Source: Prevotellaceae bacterium UBA2744
Lineage (GTDB): Bacteria > Bacteroidota > Bacteroidia > Bacteroidales > Bacteroidaceae
DNA length: 64,000 nt
Assembly (NCBI GenBank): GCA_002353575.1
Contig: DEJQ01000035.1
Location: forward strand, 12,006 to 76,005
Reading direction: 5' to 3'
Shown here: piece after piece, positions 9,235-18,228 of the stretch
How the letters are laid out: each line of letters starts with the position of its first letter
Position numbering within the stretch: the first letter of the stretch is position 1
Program-made: the position numbers and the translations under genes
The notes under the pieces: model-generated
What the model saw: the letters and a program-made list of their open reading frames with translations, nothing else
Database searches by the model: none
Told to the model about the DNA's origin: nothing

Positions 9235-10863
9235 ATGGCAAAAGAACTTAAGTTTAATATAGAAGCTCGCGAAACCCTTAAGCAGGGCGTTGACCAGCTT
9301 GCAAACGCAGTGAAAGTAACCCTTGGTCCTAAGGGTCGCAATGTGATTATCGAAAAGAAATTCGGTGCTCCACAGATTACAAAGGATGGTGTGACAGTTG
9401 CTAAGGAAATTGAACTCCCAGACGCATTCCAGAATACTGGTGCTCAGCTCGTTAAGAGCGTTGCTTCAAAGACTGGTGATGATGCGGGTGATGGAACCAC
9501 AACTGCAACAGTTCTTGCACAGAGTATTGTGACAAATGGTTTGAAGAATGTAGCTGCGGGAGCAAATCCTATGGACTTGAAGCGCGGTATAGATAAGGCT
9601 GTTGCCAAGGTCGTTGAACACATAAAGAGTCAGAGCGAAAAGGTTGATGACAACTATGATAAGATTGAACAGGTTGCAACAGTTTCTGCAAACAATGATC
9701 ATGAAATTGGTAAACTCATTGCCGATGCAATGAAGAAGGTGAGCAAAGATGGTGTCATCACAATCGAAGAAGCTAAGGGTCGTGAGACTACTATCGGTGT
9801 AGTTGAGGGTATGCAGTTCGACCGTGGTTACCTGTCACCATACTTTGTTACTAATACAGAGAAGATGGAATGTGAGATGGAGAACCCTCTCATCCTTATA
9901 TATGACAAGAAGATTTCAAATCTTCAGGAATTCCTGCCTATTCTGAATCCTGCTGCACAAACAGGTCGTCCTATCCTCGTAATTGCTGAGGATGTAGAGA
10001 GCGAAGCACTCACAACTCTCGTTGTAAACCGTCTGCGTACTCAGCTCAAGATTTGTGCTGTGAAGGCTCCAGGCTTTGGCGACCGCAGAAAGGCTATGCT
10101 CGAAGATATTGCCATTCTGACAGGTGGTGTAGTAATCAGCGAAGAGAAGGGCTTGAAACTCGAACAGGCAACTCTCGAAATGCTCGGAACTGCTGAGAAG
10201 GTAAATGTTACAAAAGACAATACTACTATCGTAGGCGGCAAGGGTGACAAACAGCTCATCCAGGATCGTACAAACCAGATCAAGAACGAGATAAAGAATA
10301 CTACCAGCGACTACGACAAGGAGAAACTCCAGGAGCGTTTGGCTAAATTGAGTGGTGGTGTTGCGGTTCTTTATGTAGGTGCTGTCAGCGAAGTAGAGAT
10401 GAAGGAAAAGAAAGACCGTGTAGATGATGCCCTCTGTGCTACTCGTGCTGCTATCGAGGAAGGTACAATTCCTGGTGGTGGTGTAGCTCTGATTCGTGCT
10501 ATTAGTGCACTCGAAGGTCTTGAAGGCGAAAATGCCGATGAAACCACAGGTATTAAGATTATCAAGCGTGCTATTGAGGAACCACTTCGTCAGATTGTAG
10601 AGAATGCAGGTCTCGAAGGTTCTGTTGTAGTAGAAAAGGTGCGTGCCGGTCAGGGCGACTTCGGTTACAACGCCCGCAAGGACACATACGAGAATCTGCG
10701 TCAGAGCGGAATTATCGACCCTGCCAAAGTTTGCCGTGTAGCCCTTGAAAATGCTGCTTCAATCGCAGGTATGTTCCTTACTACAGAATGTGTAATCTGT
10801 GATGCTAAGGAAGATAAGCCGGAGATGCCTATGGGGGCTCCAGGCATGGGAGGTATGATGTAA
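9235..10863 (+). CDS. groEL: Chaperonin GroEL
   Basis: A 542-residue ATP-dependent folding chamber subunit. The nucleotide-binding segment DAGDGTTTATVLA and the conserved TLGPKGRNV near the N-terminus are present, and the flexible tail ends in the usual Met/Gly-rich form (MPMGAPGMGGMM). It forms an operon with groES and ends in a strong hairpin. Confidence 0.98.
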   Translation: MAKELKFNIEARETLKQGVDQLANAVKVTLGPKGRNVIIEKKFGAPQITKDGVTVAKEIELPDAFQNTGAQLVKSVASKTGDDAGDGTTTATVLAQSIVTNGLKNVAAGANPMDLKRGIDKAVAKVVEHIKSQSEKVDDNYDKIEQVATVSANNDHEIGKLIADAMKKVSKDGVITIEEAKGRETTIGVVEGMQFDRGYLSPYFVTNTEKMECEMENPLILIYDKKISNLQEFLPILNPAAQTGRPILVIAEDVESEALTTLVVNRLRTQLKICAVKAPGFGDRRKAMLEDIAILTGGVVISEEKGLKLEQATLEMLGTAEKVNVTKDNTTIVGGKGDKQLIQDRTNQIKNEIKNTTSDYDKEKLQERLAKLSGGVAVLYVGAVSEVEMKEKKDRVDDALCATRAAIEEGTIPGGGVALIRAISALEGLEGENADETTGIKIIKRAIEEPLRQIVENAGLEGSVVVEKVRAGQGDFGYNARKDTYENLRQSGIIDPAKVCRVALENAASIAGMFLTTECVICDAKEDKPEMPMGAPGMGGMM

Positions 10864-10881
10864 CAAAAATTCTTAATAATT

Positions 10882-10911
10882 TTGCAGTCCGTTCAAATTG
10901 CATTAACTTTG
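10882..10911 (+). promoter_or_regulatory. Promoter of the DUF2723 gene, inside the groEL terminator
   Basis: TTG (10882-10884), 19 bp, then TAACTTTG (10904-10911) is a full-consensus Bacteroidales promoter. The -33 box touches the left stem and the -7 box lies in the loop of the preceding terminator. The resulting leader is about 85 nt. Confidence 0.7.
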
Positions 10912-10931
10912 CAGGTTGAACGGACTGCTTT
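10884..10931 (+). terminator. Terminator of groESL
   Basis: A perfect 13-bp stem (GCAGTCCGTTCAA / TTGAACGGACTGC) is followed by TTTTG. The 19-nt loop contains TAACTTTG, the -7 box of the next gene. Confidence 0.85.
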
Positions 10932-11001
10932 TGTTGTGTGATGCAGCAGATAACAGTCCAAAACTACGATTTCATCTGTAAACGCAACAATCTAAATATT
11001 A

Positions 11002-14000
11002 ATGAAACTGTACAGAATTGCAAACGATGTCACAGGCTGGCTCGTTTTTTTAATTGCCGCTTTTACATATTGCTCAACCATTGAGCCTACGGCAAGTTTC
11101 TGGGACTGCCCAGAGTTTATCACAACAGCAGCGAAGTTGGAGGTTGGTCACCCGCCTGGGGCACCTTTCTTTATGCTTATGGGTAATTTCTTTAGTTTGT
11201 TTGCTTCTGATGCTACTCAAATTGCTAAGATGGTGAACACTATGAATGCCTTACTTTCAGCAGGTTGTATCCTGTTTCTCTTCTGGAGTATTACTCATTT
11301 GGCTAAGGCTTTGTTTTGTCAGAGGGGCGAGGAACCCTCTCTGGCGCAGACTATTGCTATTATGGGTAGTGGTATTGCCGGGGCTCTTATTTATACATGG
11401 TCAGATACATTCTGGTTCTCGGCTGTAGAAGGTGAGGTGTATGCTTTCTCCAGTTTCTTTACTGCATTGGTGTTCTGGCTGATCCTGAAGTGGGAAGATA
11501 GTGCTGACAAGCCACATTCTGACCGCTGGCTGGTCTTTATTGCATATCTGATAGGACTGAGTATAGGTGTGCATTTGCTTAACCTGCTTTGTATTCCTGC
11601 AATCGTATTAGTTTACTATTACCACAGAACTAACGAACCGACAACCAAAGGTTCTTTACTTATGCTATGTGTCAGTGCCTTGATTATAGTTGCGGTGATG
11701 TACGGAGTAGTTCCTGGTATCGGTAAGGTCGGCGGTTGGTTTGAACTGCTTTTTGTCAACTCTCTTGGCATGAGTTACAATACCGGTCTGTATATCTATT
11801 TGGTAATATTGGCAGTTGTGCTCGTTTGGTCGATGTATGTGACACAGAAGGGAGATAACAGGACTCAGATGAATATTGCAGTACTGTCAAGTCTTGCTTT
11901 ACTGGGTATTCCTTTTTATGGTCATGGATTGAGTAGCGTCATCATTGGTGCGTGCGTGTTGGCTATATGTACTTATTTCCTATTTACTTTGAAACAGGTA
12001 ACAGCACGATTTCTTAATACTGCCATATTGTGCATGGCTCTCATCACAATCGGATACTCATCCTATGCTGTAATCGTAATTCGTTCTACTGCCAATCCGC
12101 CGATGGATCAGAATTCACCTGAAGATGTATTTACACTGGGTGAATATCTGGGCCGTGAACAGTATGGAGACCGTCCTCTGTTTTTTGGTCAGACCTATGC
12201 AAGCCAGCCCAACGTAATTGTAAATGGTGAAGGTGACTTGGTATATGAAACAGTTAAGGGTGCTCCTGTTTACCAGAAAAAGGAAAAGGAAAACCCCGAT
12301 GAAAAGGATGAATATGTGGTGATTCGCGAGAAGTTACAGTTGGCATATCCAACCAATCAGTGTCAGTTGTTCCCTCGTATATATGATGATACTCACACGA
12401 GTGATTACAAGTCATGGCTTGGTGATGTGAAAACTAAAAGTGTGAGATACGATATCCCTGGCAACGGCAGCCGTCAGGTTGAGATTCCGACCATGATGGA
12501 GAATCTGAAGTTCTTCTTCTCTTATCAGATGAATTTCATGTATTGGAGATACTTTATGTGGAATTTCGTAGGGAGACAGAATGATATACAGGGGCATGGG
12601 GAATTGGAGCACGGAAACTGGATTACAGGTATCAATGCTATCGATGAAATGCGCTTAGGTGACCAGACCAAACTTCCGTCTGACTTAAGGGAAAATAAAG
12701 GGCATAATGTGTTTTATGCTTTGCCTCTTATCCTTGGATTGCTCGGCTTCTTCTGGCAGGCTTTCCGTGATAAGAAAGGTATTCAGCAGTTTTGGGTAGT
12801 GTTTTTCCTATTCTTTATGACTGGTGTAGCTATAGTATTATACCTGAACCAGACCCCTGTGCAGCCTCGTGAACGAGACTATGCTTATGCTGGCTCGTTC
12901 TATGCATTTTCAATATGGTGTGGACTTGGTGTGGCAGCTATATACGAGTGGCTCAACAAGGCAATCGGTAACAACAAGGCAAAGGGTGCTGTCGTGGCTG
13001 CTATTCTGAGCTTAGTTCCTGCAGTGGCAGTTCCATTACAGATGGTATCTCAGACCTGGGACGACCATGACAGAAGTGGCAGATATGTCTGCCGTGACTT
13101 CGGGCTGAATTATCTGGAGACTATACCTCACGACGGAGTCATCTTCACTAATGGTGACAATGACACCTTCCCTTTATGGTATAATGAGGATACGGAAGGC
13201 AATCGTACGGATGTGAGGGTTTGTAACTTGAGTTACCTGCAGACCGACTGGTATATTGACCAAATGAAGCGTCCTGCATTCACAGGTGAGGGACAGTCGA
13301 GCCCGCTGCCGATTTCATGGACTCGTTTGCAATATACAAGTGGCAAGAATGAGATGGTAGAGGTGAACCCGACCATCGGAATGGGTGGCGAAGGCATGAA
13401 GATGAAAGAACTCGTTAAACAGATTTATTCACAGGATAGTGCAACAGCAAAGAAAATATGGGGCGATGAGCCTTTCGATGCTCGTACTGCCATACATAAG
13501 TTCTTGCTTAAGGAAGGTATTCCTGACGAATACAAACAGTTTACTGACAATCTTCCTGCTTGTCTGCCAAGCGATAGCTTATACCTCACTGTGGACAAGG
13601 AAGCTGTAAGGAAGTCGGGCATGATGATTCCCGGTGACAGCATCCCGGATAAGATGCTGATAGATCTATCCGGGCAGGGCAGAGTTTCGAAGAGCTTCCT
13701 GATGATGCTTGAGATGATTGTAGAAAGTAATTTCTCGCGCCCTCTATATATGTCAACAACTGTTGGTTCTAGTAACTATGGCAAACTGTTCTACAATTTT
13801 ATACAAGAAGGCATAGCATGGAGAATTTCTCCGTTTACCTTCTCGCAGAATGCACCAATGGCTACCGTGGTTGATTCTGAGAAGATGTATGATAATATGA
13901 TGAATAAGTATCGCTACGGAAATCTCGTGCAGCCAGGTCTCTATATTGATGAAACTACTATGCGTATGTGTTATACTCATCGACGTTGGTTTGCTAATCT

Positions 14001-14424
14001 GATATCCACACTGGTGAGTGAGGGGAAGATTGAGAAAGCAAAGAATGCTTTGGCTAAATGTGAGAAGGAAATACCTGAGTATAATGTTCCTCACGATGCC
14101 GCAGGTGGTTCGCTCGATCTGGTGGATTCATATGTGAAGTGTGGTCAGTACGGGAAGGCAGTACATATCATGGAGGCATTGAAGAAGAAATCGGTTGAAT
14201 ATGCGAATTGGTATCTTTCCTTGAGTCTGCCACGTTTCGTTGCTGCATACAGAGACTGCTATCAGGAAATCAGCATCCTGCTCAGCATCGTTAACACTTA
14301 TGATAAGTTAGGGGAGACTAATAGTGAATATGCCAATCAAGCGGACCGTTTGGATGAAGAACTGACAAGTATATATCAGGCGTTTGTGGCTAAGTCACAG
14401 GCTGCAGGCATTGAAATGAAGTAA
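11002..14424 (+). CDS. DUF2723 / GT117-like large membrane protein, probable protein O-glycosyltransferase
   Basis: A 1140-residue protein. The N-terminal half carries about ten membrane segments and the DUF2723 hallmark just after the first one: TIEPTASFWDCPEF, then GHPPGAPFF. This region resembles GT-C oligosaccharyl or mannosyl transferases. The animal member TMEM260 is an O-mannosyltransferase (CAZy GT117), which suggests lipid-linked sugar transfer to exported proteins here. A soluble C-terminal half follows, with the segment RERDYAYAGSFYAFSIW at the end of the membrane part and TPR-like helices near residues 1010-1130. The fold family is recognised; donor and acceptor are unknown. The deacetylase gene follows after 10 bp. 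Confidence 0.8.
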   Translation: MKLYRIANDVTGWLVFLIAAFTYCSTIEPTASFWDCPEFITTAAKLEVGHPPGAPFFMLMGNFFSLFASDATQIAKMVNTMNALLSAGCILFLFWSITHLAKALFCQRGEEPSLAQTIAIMGSGIAGALIYTWSDTFWFSAVEGEVYAFSSFFTALVFWLILKWEDSADKPHSDRWLVFIAYLIGLSIGVHLLNLLCIPAIVLVYYYHRTNEPTTKGSLLMLCVSALIIVAVMYGVVPGIGKVGGWFELLFVNSLGMSYNTGLYIYLVILAVVLVWSMYVTQKGDNRTQMNIAVLSSLALLGIPFYGHGLSSVIIGACVLAICTYFLFTLKQVTARFLNTAILCMALITIGYSSYAVIVIRSTANPPMDQNSPEDVFTLGEYLGREQYGDRPLFFGQTYASQPNVIVNGEGDLVYETVKGAPVYQKKEKENPDEKDEYVVIREKLQLAYPTNQCQLFPRIYDDTHTSDYKSWLGDVKTKSVRYDIPGNGSRQVEIPTMMENLKFFFSYQMNFMYWRYFMWNFVGRQNDIQGHGELEHGNWITGINAIDEMRLGDQTKLPSDLRENKGHNVFYALPLILGLLGFFWQAFRDKKGIQQFWVVFFLFFMTGVAIVLYLNQTPVQPRERDYAYAGSFYAFSIWCGLGVAAIYEWLNKAIGNNKAKGAVVAAILSLVPAVAVPLQMVSQTWDDHDRSGRYVCRDFGLNYLETIPHDGVIFTNGDNDTFPLWYNEDTEGNRTDVRVCNLSYLQTDWYIDQMKRPAFTGEGQSSPLPISWTRLQYTSGKNEMVEVNPTIGMGGEGMKMKELVKQIYSQDSATAKKIWGDEPFDARTAIHKFLLKEGIPDEYKQFTDNLPACLPSDSLYLTVDKEAVRKSGMMIPGDSIPDKMLIDLSGQGRVSKSFLMMLEMIVESNFSRPLYMSTTVGSSNYGKLFYNFIQEGIAWRISPFTFSQNAPMATVVDSEKMYDNMMNKYRYGNLVQPGLYIDETTMRMCYTHRRWFANLISTLVSEGKIEKAKNALAKCEKEIPEYNVPHDAAGGSLDLVDSYVKCGQYGKAVHIMEALKKKSVEYANWYLSLSLPRFVAAYRDCYQEISILLSIVNTYDKLGETNSEYANQADRLDEELTSIYQAFVAKSQAAGIEMK

Positions 14425-14434
14425 AAGACGGACG

Positions 14435-15076
14435 ATGATTATAGAACAGCCATCTAAGTGGTTGCGCTGGTTATATCCGAGTGCGATTTGGAGAATGAAC
14501 CATGAAGAGAAGGCGGTGTATCTGACCTTTGATGATGGCCCTATTCCAGAAGCTACACCTTGGATTATTGAAACTTTGGACAAGTATGACGTGAAAGCCA
14601 CCTTCTTTATGGTTGGCGATAACGTAAGAAAGTACCCAAAACTATACGAGTTGATTAAAAGTCATGGTCATCAGGTTGGTAACCATACCTATAATCATAT
14701 TGGCGGACTCAAGCATTCATACAAGTATTACCTGAGAAATGTGCTGAAGGCAGACGATTATATTCATAGTAATCTGTTTCGTCCTCCGCACGGATGGATG
14801 CGAATAGATCAATATCTATATCTTCGAAAGAAGTTCACAATCATTATGTGGGACTTGGTTACTCGCGACTACTCTAAACGGTTGAATGCAGATGATGTTT
14901 TTGAAAATGTGAAGACATACACCCGTTCTGGAAGTATAATTACTTTTCACGATTCACTTCGTTCCATAGATAAACTGAAAATTGCCCTGCCTCAGTCTTT
15001 AGAGTGGCTGAAGGCGCAGGGGTATGAATTCAAGATTTTTGATGATGACCAACAGCGGTCAAGGCATTTGAAATAA
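14435..15076 (+). CDS. Polysaccharide deacetylase family protein
   Basis: A 213-residue NodB-homology domain. Motif 1 is TFDDGP (metal and catalytic Asp) near residue 30, motif 2 is HTYNH, motif 3 is RPPHGW, and the late ITFHDS supplies the last catalytic His. The family removes N- or O-acetyl groups from sugars in a metal-dependent way. There is no obvious signal peptide. It lies 10 bp after the DUF2723 gene and is likely co-transcribed, so a role in envelope glycan or glycoprotein processing is plausible but inferred. Confidence 0.85.
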   Translation: MIIEQPSKWLRWLYPSAIWRMNHEEKAVYLTFDDGPIPEATPWIIETLDKYDVKATFFMVGDNVRKYPKLYELIKSHGHQVGNHTYNHIGGLKHSYKYYLRNVLKADDYIHSNLFRPPHGWMRIDQYLYLRKKFTIIMWDLVTRDYSKRLNADDVFENVKTYTRSGSIITFHDSLRSIDKLKIALPQSLEWLKAQGYEFKIFDDDQQRSRHLK

Positions 15077-15083
15077 AATACAG

Positions 15084-15118
15084 AAGAAGAGTTGGAGTTC
15101 GGTGCTTTAACTCTTCTT
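15084..15118. terminator. Bidirectional terminator between convergent genes
   Basis: A 10-bp stem (AAGAAGAGTT / AACTCTTCTT) with a 15-nt loop. The right arm overlaps the last codons and stop of the acyltransferase gene. Confidence 0.6.
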
Positions 15119-16144
15119 TGTTCTTCCGCTTAGCCATGAAATACGTTCTACGTAAGAGGTCAATAGATAGCAAGTAATAAGAATGAACATTGTCAGAATG
15201 ACACAGTCGTACCAATGATGACGTATGTTGTGGTCGAAGGCAGTGCAAGTAAACCTATAGAGGAATATGATAGGGTAGTGGACTACGAAGAAAACCATCG
15301 AATGCTCCCCGATGTAGTTTATAACGGGTATCCGTTTTTTTACAATTGTCAACATAAGTCCTGATATTCCTACAAGTGCGCAGGTCGCATTGATGCCGGC
15401 TCCCCAAGGGTGTCCCACCCATTTATTCAGACTCATATCGTATTGCCCATGAAAATGTTTGTTGAAATAAACGAACTCAGCTATCAGAACACATGAGAAA
15501 ACTACAAGTACAAGTTTCGTAATTGGAATACCCTGGATGGACTTCTTTCCCTGTGAGCTTTGCAGTAACCTCCACCAATGTCCTAACTGAAAGAAGAACA
15601 AACCCATGAACACATTATTGAGTGATAGCCACATTGGATTTTTGATAGTGAACAGATAGTAGCTGATAAATGGGAAGGTAGGTACTAGCCAGTTGTAAAC
15701 TTTGTGCAGATGTAGTTTGTTGACAGTTCCGATGACAAGATAAGAAAAGTAAAAGGAAAACAGGAACCAACAAGGTGGGTTGCCATAAAAATGGCTGAAC
15801 TTATATATATGACTCCACTCCAGTTTTCTTAATATTGGGTGCAGGGTCGGTACAAAGTAGAGAAAGGAAAAGTAGATGATAGTTCCAATTGCTCCCCATA
15901 CAAGGTAGGGAACGAGCAGGCGACGGGTGCGGTCGGTTATGTATGAATGATAGTTGATAACTATTCCTTTGTTGAAGTATCCTGCCTTGAAGAAGAAAAA
16001 GGACATGAAGAAAAAGGTCCATGCCATGAGCTTGGCAAACCAGAACTCGTTGCGAAATCCACACATACTGACTGTATGGAGCAGAATCATGCGTAGAATG
16101 CATAGACCGCAGAGAAAGTCGAATGCGTGGTTACGTTGCTTCAT
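15107..16144 (-). CDS. Acyltransferase family 3 membrane protein
   Basis: A 345-residue protein with about ten hydrophobic segments. The N-terminus MKQRNHAFDFLCGLCILRMILLH is typical of integral membrane O-acyltransferases (Acyl_transf_3), which acetylate sugars of surface polysaccharides. The frame runs 32 codons further upstream, but that part covers a TACCTTCG promoter box, so the ATG at 16144 is preferred. It stands alone, convergent with the deacetylase gene. The substrate cannot be told from the sequence. Confidence 0.8.
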   Translation of the reverse strand: MKQRNHAFDFLCGLCILRMILLHTVSMCGFRNEFWFAKLMAWTFFFMSFFFFKAGYFNKGIVINYHSYITDRTRRLLVPYLVWGAIGTIIYFSFLYFVPTLHPILRKLEWSHIYKFSHFYGNPPCWFLFSFYFSYLVIGTVNKLHLHKVYNWLVPTFPFISYYLFTIKNPMWLSLNNVFMGLFFFQLGHWWRLLQSSQGKKSIQGIPITKLVLVVFSCVLIAEFVYFNKHFHGQYDMSLNKWVGHPWGAGINATCALVGISGLMLTIVKKRIPVINYIGEHSMVFFVVHYPIIFLYRFTCTAFDHNIRHHWYDCVILTMFILITCYLLTSYVERISWLSGRTKKS

Positions 16145-16164
16145 GTCTGTTAACTTATTCGGTG

Positions 16165-16172
16165 CGAAGGTA
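16165..16172 (-). promoter_or_regulatory. -7 box of the acyltransferase gene
   Basis: Read leftward, TACCTTCG is one mismatch from TAnnTTTG and lies 21 bp before the chosen start. Confidence 0.5.
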
Positions 16173-16275
16173 CAATAAATATTCAACAAATATGGTGTTT
16201 TCCTGATTTTATACGTGTAAAATGGCGCAGAGCAAGACATATCATATTCGGAAGAACGAAAAAGTTTTGTTAAGT

Positions 16276-16306
16276 TTTGTCAATTAAAGTTTTTGTCGTA
16301 CCTTTG
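16276..16306 (+). promoter_or_regulatory. Promoter of rpsU
   Basis: TTTG (16276-16279), 19 bp, TACCTTTG (16299-16306) is a full match to the Bacteroidales consensus. The predicted leader is about 90 nt. Confidence 0.75.
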
Positions 16307-16315
16307 CCGCTCGTT

Positions 16316-16354
16316 GGGAAAATCCCGGCATGGGGGATGCCTTGTTTTGAACAA
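16316..16354 (+). promoter_or_regulatory. Tandem-hairpin leader of rpsU
   Basis: Three small inverted repeats abut each other in the 5' leader: GGGA-AAA-TCCC, GGCAT-GGGGG-ATGCC and TTGTT-TTG-AACAA. They could form a structured leader for autoregulation by S21. No named RNA family was recognised. Confidence 0.4.
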
Positions 16355-16400
16355 TGCGACCTCATATACATTATTAATTTATAATAAAAACAAAACTAGA

Positions 16401-16592
16401 ATGATCATCGTTCCTGTAAAAGAAGGTGAGAACATTGAGCGCGCGCTCAAGAAGTTCAAGAGAAAGTCTGAAAAGACTGGTGTTATCAAGGAAGTGCGTA
16501 CACGCAAGCAGTTTGTAAAGCCTTCGGTTGAGAAGCGCATCAAGATGCAGCACGCAATTTACGTTAACAAGCTCCACTCAGCAGAGGAGTAA
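16401..16592 (+). CDS. rpsU: 30S ribosomal protein S21
   Basis: The 63-residue basic protein MIIVPVKEGENIERALKKFK matches S21 (bS21), which binds the small subunit near the 3' end of 16S rRNA. The frame continues upstream to 16293, but that part overlaps the promoter, so the ATG at 16401 is the start. It is followed by a weak hairpin and then the recombinase gene. Confidence 0.96.
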   Translation: MIIVPVKEGENIERALKKFKRKSEKTGVIKEVRTRKQFVKPSVEKRIKMQHAIYVNKLHSAEE

Positions 16593-16694
16593 AATTTAAA
16601 TCGTATTAATTTTCTTGATTTTTCTGCATCAAACACTTGTTGTTTGAAATAAAAGTCCTAAATTAGTCGCGTGTTTCAGAATACGCAAGACAAA

Positions 16695-17588
16695 ATGGGG
16701 ATGTGGATTGATTCCTTCTTGGAATACTTGAGGTCGGACAGAGGTTATTCTCCTCTTACAGTACGGAAGTACAGCGATTCTCTTACGGCATTCCAAAAAT
16801 ATTTCAAAGGGTTGGATGAAACCCTTACATGGAGTACTGTTGATGCCTCTGTCGTGAGGGAATGGGTGGTATTCATGATGGACGAAGAAGGAAAGGATGT
16901 TTCAACCGTGAATTATGGAGGGTTGAGCCCTTTGCGTACTTTCTATAAGTATCTGCGTCGGATGGGTTGGACGGATGTTAATCCTATGGAGAAAGTAGTT
17001 GCTCCAAAGATGCCCAAGAAACTACCTTCGTTTGTCAGAGAGACCGACATGGATCACTTGCTCGAAGAGATGAAGGAAGACACTTCGTTTGAAGGAATTA
17101 GGGATAGGCTGATTGTGATGATGTTTTATGAGACGGGCATTCGTCGTGCTGAGCTGTTGTCATTAAGAGATTCTGATGTGGATTTAAGAGCAATGCAACT
17201 CAAGGTGACGGGCAAACGCAACAAACAACGTATTGTGCCGTTTGGAGAAGAACTTAAAGAGGAAATCGTGCAGTATCTCTCCGTGAGAGACAGTTTGCTT
17301 GACGAAATTCCTGAAAGTTTTTTCGTGAAAGGGGATGGAATGCCTATTACTTATGCTAAAGTGGGTGAGATAGTTAAAAAAAATCTGTCATTAGTCACTA
17401 AGCAGAAAAAACGAACTCCACATGTTCTCCGGCATTCGTTTGCTACCGCAATGTTGAATAATAATGCCGACCTGGGATCTATTCAAAAATTGCTTGGTCA
17501 TGAAAATATAGCGACTACGGAAATTTACACCCATTTGTCGTTCGAGGAACTGAAGAATGTGTATAAAAACGCACATCCGCGCGAATGA
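16695..17588 (+). CDS. XerC/XerD-like tyrosine recombinase
   Basis: 297 residues from the ATG at 16695; a GTG at 16671 would add eight. The N-terminal SAM-like core-binding domain (WIDSFLEYLRSDRGYSPLTVRKY) is followed by the catalytic domain with Arg in TGIRRAELLSL, Lys in VTGKRNKQR, HVLRHSFAT (His-x-x-Arg), LGHENIATTEIYTH (His and the nucleophile Tyr). All catalytic residues are intact. The chromosomal housekeeping setting between rpsU and hpf, with no mobile genes nearby, points to dimer resolution at dif rather than to an integron or phage. Whether it is XerC or XerD cannot be decided here. Confidence 0.88.
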   Translation: MGMWIDSFLEYLRSDRGYSPLTVRKYSDSLTAFQKYFKGLDETLTWSTVDASVVREWVVFMMDEEGKDVSTVNYGGLSPLRTFYKYLRRMGWTDVNPMEKVVAPKMPKKLPSFVRETDMDHLLEEMKEDTSFEGIRDRLIVMMFYETGIRRAELLSLRDSDVDLRAMQLKVTGKRNKQRIVPFGEELKEEIVQYLSVRDSLLDEIPESFFVKGDGMPITYAKVGEIVKKNLSLVTKQKKRTPHVLRHSFATAMLNNNADLGSIQKLLGHENIATTEIYTHLSFEELKNVYKNAHPRE

Positions 17589-17657
17589 GAAAAGGAATTT
17601 AGTTTAACATGGCAGAGGGCAGCCGCTTTGGCAACTGAAGCCGCAAATCCTAAAATT

Positions 17658-17957
17658 ATGGACATTAGTGTAAAGACAATCAAGTTTGATGCAACAGACA
17701 AGTTGCAAGAGTTCATCCAGAAAAAAGTGAGTAAGCTGGAGAAGTTTTGTGATAATATAAGAAAGGTAGAGGTGTCATTAAAAGTTGTAAAACCTGAAAC
17801 TGCAATGAACAAGCAAGCCGCTATAACAGTGGCTCTTCCAGGCGATGAACTTTATGCAGAAAAGGTTTGCAACACATTCGAAGAAGCAATACAGGAATCA
17901 ATTGCAGCGCTCGAAAGACCACTGCAGAAATATAAGGAAAAACAGGCAGGCAAATAA
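17658..17957 (+). CDS. hpf: Ribosome hibernation promoting factor (short HPF/RaiA family)
   Basis: A 99-residue protein starting MDISVKTIKFDATDKLQEFI, with the pattern KVSKLEKFCDNIRKVEVSLKV of the beta-alpha-beta S30AE domain. These proteins bind the decoding centre and inactivate ribosomes in stationary phase. It is the short form without the C-terminal dimerisation domain. An in-frame TTG at 17628 exists, but the ATG at 17658 gives the conserved N-terminus. Confidence 0.92.
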   Translation: MDISVKTIKFDATDKLQEFIQKKVSKLEKFCDNIRKVEVSLKVVKPETAMNKQAAITVALPGDELYAEKVCNTFEEAIQESIAALERPLQKYKEKQAGK

Positions 17958-17974
17958 AAAAGTCTGTAAAAATT

Positions 17975-18004
17975 TTGGCAATCAAAAAATAAGGTCTAAC
18001 TTTG
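17975..18004 (+). promoter_or_regulatory. Promoter of tRNA-Thr / tuf
   Basis: TTG (17975-17977), 19 bp, TAACTTTG (17997-18004) is a full consensus match. It drives tRNA-Thr and probably tuf and the downstream translation genes. Confidence 0.75.
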
Positions 18005-18082
18005 CACCCGCTTTGTATGGAGCAATCTGTCATAGCTTAATGCGTGCTGATAATAGCCAGAAGGATAAAGCTCCAAAATGTT

Positions 18083-18157
<75 letters not shown>

Positions 18158-18228
18158 TAAAGAGTTTGAAACAAAAAATTAGTAGAAATACTGTTTTACA
18201 TTAATTATATACAAATAAACATTTAATT

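Noticed and set aside
16634..16655. Weak hairpin after rpsU (TCAAAC / GTTTGA) as a terminator
   Set aside because: The stem is short and an A-rich stretch, not a T run, follows.
16695..17588. Tyrosine recombinase as an integrase of a mobile element
   Set aside because: There is no attachment-site duplication, excisionase or cargo nearby. The setting is ribosomal, as for housekeeping Xer proteins.
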